Of a stretch of DNA of 64,000 nt, positions 62,463 through 64,000 are shown in pieces. The number at the start of each line of letters is the position of its first letter. Position 1 is the stretch's first letter. Location: contig JBBSUG010000002.1 in NCBI GenBank assembly GCA_038235165.1, forward strand, positions 154,341-218,340, in the 5' to 3' direction. A program made the translations under genes and the position numbers. The DNA is from GCA-002050365 sp038235165 (GTDB lineage: Bacteria > Acidobacteriota > Blastocatellia > Pyrinomonadales > Pyrinomonadaceae). The notes under the pieces are model-generated. The model was given only the letters and a program-made list of their open reading frames with translations. It was not told the origin of the DNA and did no database searches.

Positions 62463-62678
62463 ATGAAAGCAGAGAAACAACATATAAACTCGTTCGGGCA
62501 TTCATTCAGTCCCGATTTCAATCGTGAAGTGTCGCTTGCGGCGCAAATTATTCAATCATTTGCAAAACAAAAACTTGAATCCGGCGGCAACACTTACGAA
62601 ATTACGGTAGATGAAATGAAAATGCTTTACGCCTCTGCGACTCGAATCATTGACGAGATGAAAGCCGCATCTGAATAG
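62463..62678 (+). CDS. Small helical protein of unknown function
   Basis: 71 residues, predicted helical (NREVSLAAQIIQSFAKQKLE, VDEMKMLYASATRIIDEMK). It is 4 bp after the xis-like gene and is followed by a terminator, so it forms a two-gene unit. No family recognised. Coding is supported by the tight spacing and the terminator. Confidence 0.65.
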   Translation: MKAEKQHINSFGHSFSPDFNREVSLAAQIIQSFAKQKLESGGNTYEITVDEMKMLYASATRIIDEMKAASE

Positions 62679-62687
62679 TCGTTATTT

Positions 62688-62716
62688 GCCCGTCAAGTTC
62701 GATTTGACGGGCTTTT
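62688..62716 (+). terminator. Rho-independent terminator
   Basis: gcccgtcaa and ttgacgggc form a 9-bp stem with a 7-base loop, followed by four T, ten bases after the stop at 62678. Confidence 0.85.
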
Positions 62717-62765
62717 ATTATCTGCGAGATGTAACACGGCGACAATCGCCGAAAAAGGAAACAAG

Positions 62766-63029
62766 ATGACAACTAAAATCACGGTGAACGAGTGCGGCGA
62801 ACAAACCGAATTACAAAATCAAAAGTGGCTCGAATTGTCGGCGAAACTTTTTCAAATGCCGGTCGGCGAATTGTCTGATTATGCGGATTGGTTAGACGAG
62901 TTTTCAGATGTTGAATTGATTAACTATTGCAAATCGGACTATCGCAAATCGGAAAAGTTTAGAGAGTTTTTCGAGCGATGGGACAAGCCGAATTTTGACC
63001 GGATTATGTTCTATGTTTCAAATCGTTGA
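62766..63029 (+). CDS. Small acidic protein of unknown function
   Basis: 87 residues, helical and acidic (MPVGELSDYADWLDEFSDVELINY), with no recognised domain. An aaaggaaa site lies just before the ATG. It is bracketed by terminators on both sides, so it is probably expressed on its own. Possible accessory or defence-related cargo, without evidence. Confidence 0.65.
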   Translation: MTTKITVNECGEQTELQNQKWLELSAKLFQMPVGELSDYADWLDEFSDVELINYCKSDYRKSEKFREFFERWDKPNFDRIMFYVSNR

Positions 63030-63055
63030 TTCGTCGTGAAAATTTAGAGAAGAAT

Positions 63056-63085
63056 AAGCCCGATAAGATAATTTTTATCGGGCTT
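63056..63085 (+). terminator. Bidirectional hairpin between convergent genes
   Basis: aagcccgataa and ttatcgggctt form an 11-bp perfect stem with an 8-base loop. It serves the plus-strand gene ending at 63029 and the minus-strand gene ending at 63112. Confidence 0.75.
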
Positions 63086-63094
63086 GCCACATAA
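63081..63094. repeat. Direct repeat flanking the Topo VI-A-like gene (copy 1)
   Basis: ggcttgccacataa, identical to 63987-64000 on the other side of the Topo VI-A-like gene. It follows the hairpin terminator. Confidence 0.6.
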
Positions 63095-63111
63095 AACCAA
63101 AAATAGGAATT

Positions 63112-63957
63112 TTACGAGTAGTTTTTTATGATGTCGTCAATAATCTCTTTTTCATCGTCTTCTATTTTTTGCGTTAATGCCAACTGATGAAAGTCGAGAT
63201 GTTTTTCGATGCACTTCTTCGCCATTTTTCGCAAAGTCAAAGGCGGTATCGCATCCACTTCTACCGACTCGCCGACAAAAGTTCTAGCCCGTGAATCGGT
63301 TTGTTTGGTCGGGCGGGTTAATAATTTATAATCTATAATTTGTTGTTCTGTTACCGCCACTAAAACAAAGTCTATCGCTGCTTTCGGCGCAAACTCTCGC
63401 AAACGCTTTTCGACGTTTCTTTGAATATCAACGCCGGACGGGTCGCGGTCGCCGAAAAAGTAAATCGTCGTTGGTTTGCCGATACTATTGATAGTATCGG
63501 CGGCGTTCATCAAATAAGTAAGGCTGGCGTAGCCTCTGGTAACGTGAAGCCCGATGTCGTATCTTTCCGTTTCTTTATAGAGAACGGATGAAATAGCATC
63601 TTTTTCCGTCCAGACTTCAATGTATTCGGGTTGGTCATCCCAAAGCGAACGCCGGTAAAGGCGTTGCTGATTTTTGAGCATTTTCGTTAGTGATGAATAG
63701 GTATCGGGTTTCAATGTCCATCGTGTCGAATCCGTTATGTAGTAAAAAGGTATTCTGTGCGATAGGCGCATTTGTTTCGTTCGCTCAATAACGGCGTTAT
63801 ACTCAGACTCTTTTTTTTCGATTGTGCCGTTGCTGACAAGCCGATAAAAAAGTTGTCGTTGCGTCATCGGATATTCTGTTGAGAGTAAGTTAAAAATCTC
63901 CGTTTCCAAATTCAAAATTTCCGCTTTTGAGCGTCTATATCTTAAAGTCTTTTTCAT
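63112..63957 (-). CDS. Stand-alone Topo VI-A / Spo11-like TOPRIM protein
   Basis: 281 residues from ATG 63957 (aagggga upstream; a longer frame to 63996 lacks a site). N-terminal winged helix with a candidate catalytic Tyr38 in MTQRQLFYRLVSNG, then a TOPRIM domain: Glu118 in EVWTEKDAIS and Asp170/Asp172 in FFGDRDPSGVDI, the E...DxD metal triad of type IIB topoisomerase A subunits. No B subunit is visible nearby. Such single A-like proteins occur on plasmids and viruses (mini-A and related); their role is little known. It may nick or break DNA for element replication or transfer. Confidence 0.75.
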   Translation of the reverse strand: MKKTLRYRRSKAEILNLETEIFNLLSTEYPMTQRQLFYRLVSNGTIEKKESEYNAVIERTKQMRLSHRIPFYYITDSTRWTLKPDTYSSLTKMLKNQQRLYRRSLWDDQPEYIEVWTEKDAISSVLYKETERYDIGLHVTRGYASLTYLMNAADTINSIGKPTTIYFFGDRDPSGVDIQRNVEKRLREFAPKAAIDFVLVAVTEQQIIDYKLLTRPTKQTDSRARTFVGESVEVDAIPPLTLRKMAKKCIEKHLDFHQLALTQKIEDDEKEIIDDIIKNYS

Positions 63958-63986
63958 TGTTATTTCCCCTTTGATAAATTTTAAGT

Positions 63987-64000
63987 GGCTTGCCACATAA
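63987..64000. repeat. Direct repeat flanking the Topo VI-A-like gene (copy 2)
   Basis: Identical to 63081-63094. With the preceding bases it forms gtggc-tt-gccac, a palindrome just upstream of the Topo VI-A-like gene, so it might be an operator. The window ends here. Confidence 0.6.

Larger units (their letters stand above)
60072..64000. mobile_element. Serine-integrase integrative element in comM (partial)
   Basis: Left end at the comM junction; the right end is outside the window. Contents: serine recombinase, SWIM zinc-finger protein, excisionase-like HTH protein, two small unknown proteins, and a Topo VI-A-like protein. No conjugation, capsid or plasmid-replication gene is visible in this part. 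It may be a small mobilisable island or the left arm of a larger one. Confidence 0.8.

Noticed and set aside
1..64000. tRNA or rRNA genes
   Set aside because: No cloverleaf with a conserved T-arm (GGTTCRA-type) or rRNA stretch was recognised by eye; a covariance-model search would be needed to exclude them fully.

Overview
The window reads as a chromosomal contig from a member of the Acidobacteriota, most likely class Blastocatellia (Pyrinomonadaceae-like). This is an inference from gene style, not a database result: secreted DUF11 plus FG-GAP proteins, a CadC-type winged helix fused to an NB-ARC-like ATPase and TPRs, a S8 protease with BACON, dockerin and cohesin-like modules, a PlpD-like patatin, a split glycine decarboxylase, and moderate GC with AT-rich spacers. 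Genes are dense and no rRNA or tRNA gene was recognised.

Layout. 1-4.9 kb: glycine cleavage operon (gcvT cut by the window edge, gcvH, gcvPA, gcvPB) with two small zinc-ribbon genes interleaved. 5-7.7 kb: a Rieske protein, a thioredoxin-like ferredoxin and a membrane-anchored FHA-like/trypsin-like protease. 8.2-13.3 kb: two paralogous secreted FG-GAP proteins with strong hairpin terminators. 13.9-22 kb: ABC permease, proC, DHA2 MFS exporter, Uma2-type nuclease fold, OB-fold lipoprotein, secreted helical protein, CrtC-like hydratase, ppa. 22.2-31.2 kb: giant subtilase, a papain-like candidate with a small secreted partner, and a large wHTH-ATPase-TPR regulator. 31.2-34.7 kb: ABC exporter operon with YbjQ and a zinc-ribbon membrane protein. 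35-40.5 kb: patatin/barrel protein, TonB receptor, MerC-domain protein. 40.6-44.6 kb: LytTR regulator, LytS-type kinase, thioesterase, alpha/beta hydrolase. 44.8-50.6 kb: GT-C-like membrane protein, a lipoprotein gene carrying an in-frame repeat insertion, AI-2E-type permease, Pit phosphate transporter with its DUF47 partner. 51-58.9 kb: M48 protease (with a good sigma-54 promoter candidate), trmB, rhomboid, fabG, M28 peptidase, rph, murI. 59-64 kb: a comM/yifB gene broken at its Walker A motif by an integrative element that runs off the window end.

The integrative element carries a large serine recombinase, a SWIM zinc-finger protein, an excisionase-like HTH protein, two small unknown proteins and a stand-alone Topo VI-A/Spo11-like TOPRIM protein. 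Its right end and the 5' half of comM lie outside the window.

Two non-coding signals recur. First, more than a dozen intergenic spacers hold degenerate tandem arrays with a strict 7-bp period. The word differs from spacer to spacer, several arrays are followed by their own inverted copy, and some touch start codons or C-termini. They resemble the heptamer STRR arrays known from cyanobacteria. Second, a MITE-like element with a shared terminal inverted repeat (core ggagcgcggaagt) is present at three places; one copy is 150 bp long and sits in frame inside the signal-peptide region of a lipoprotein gene.
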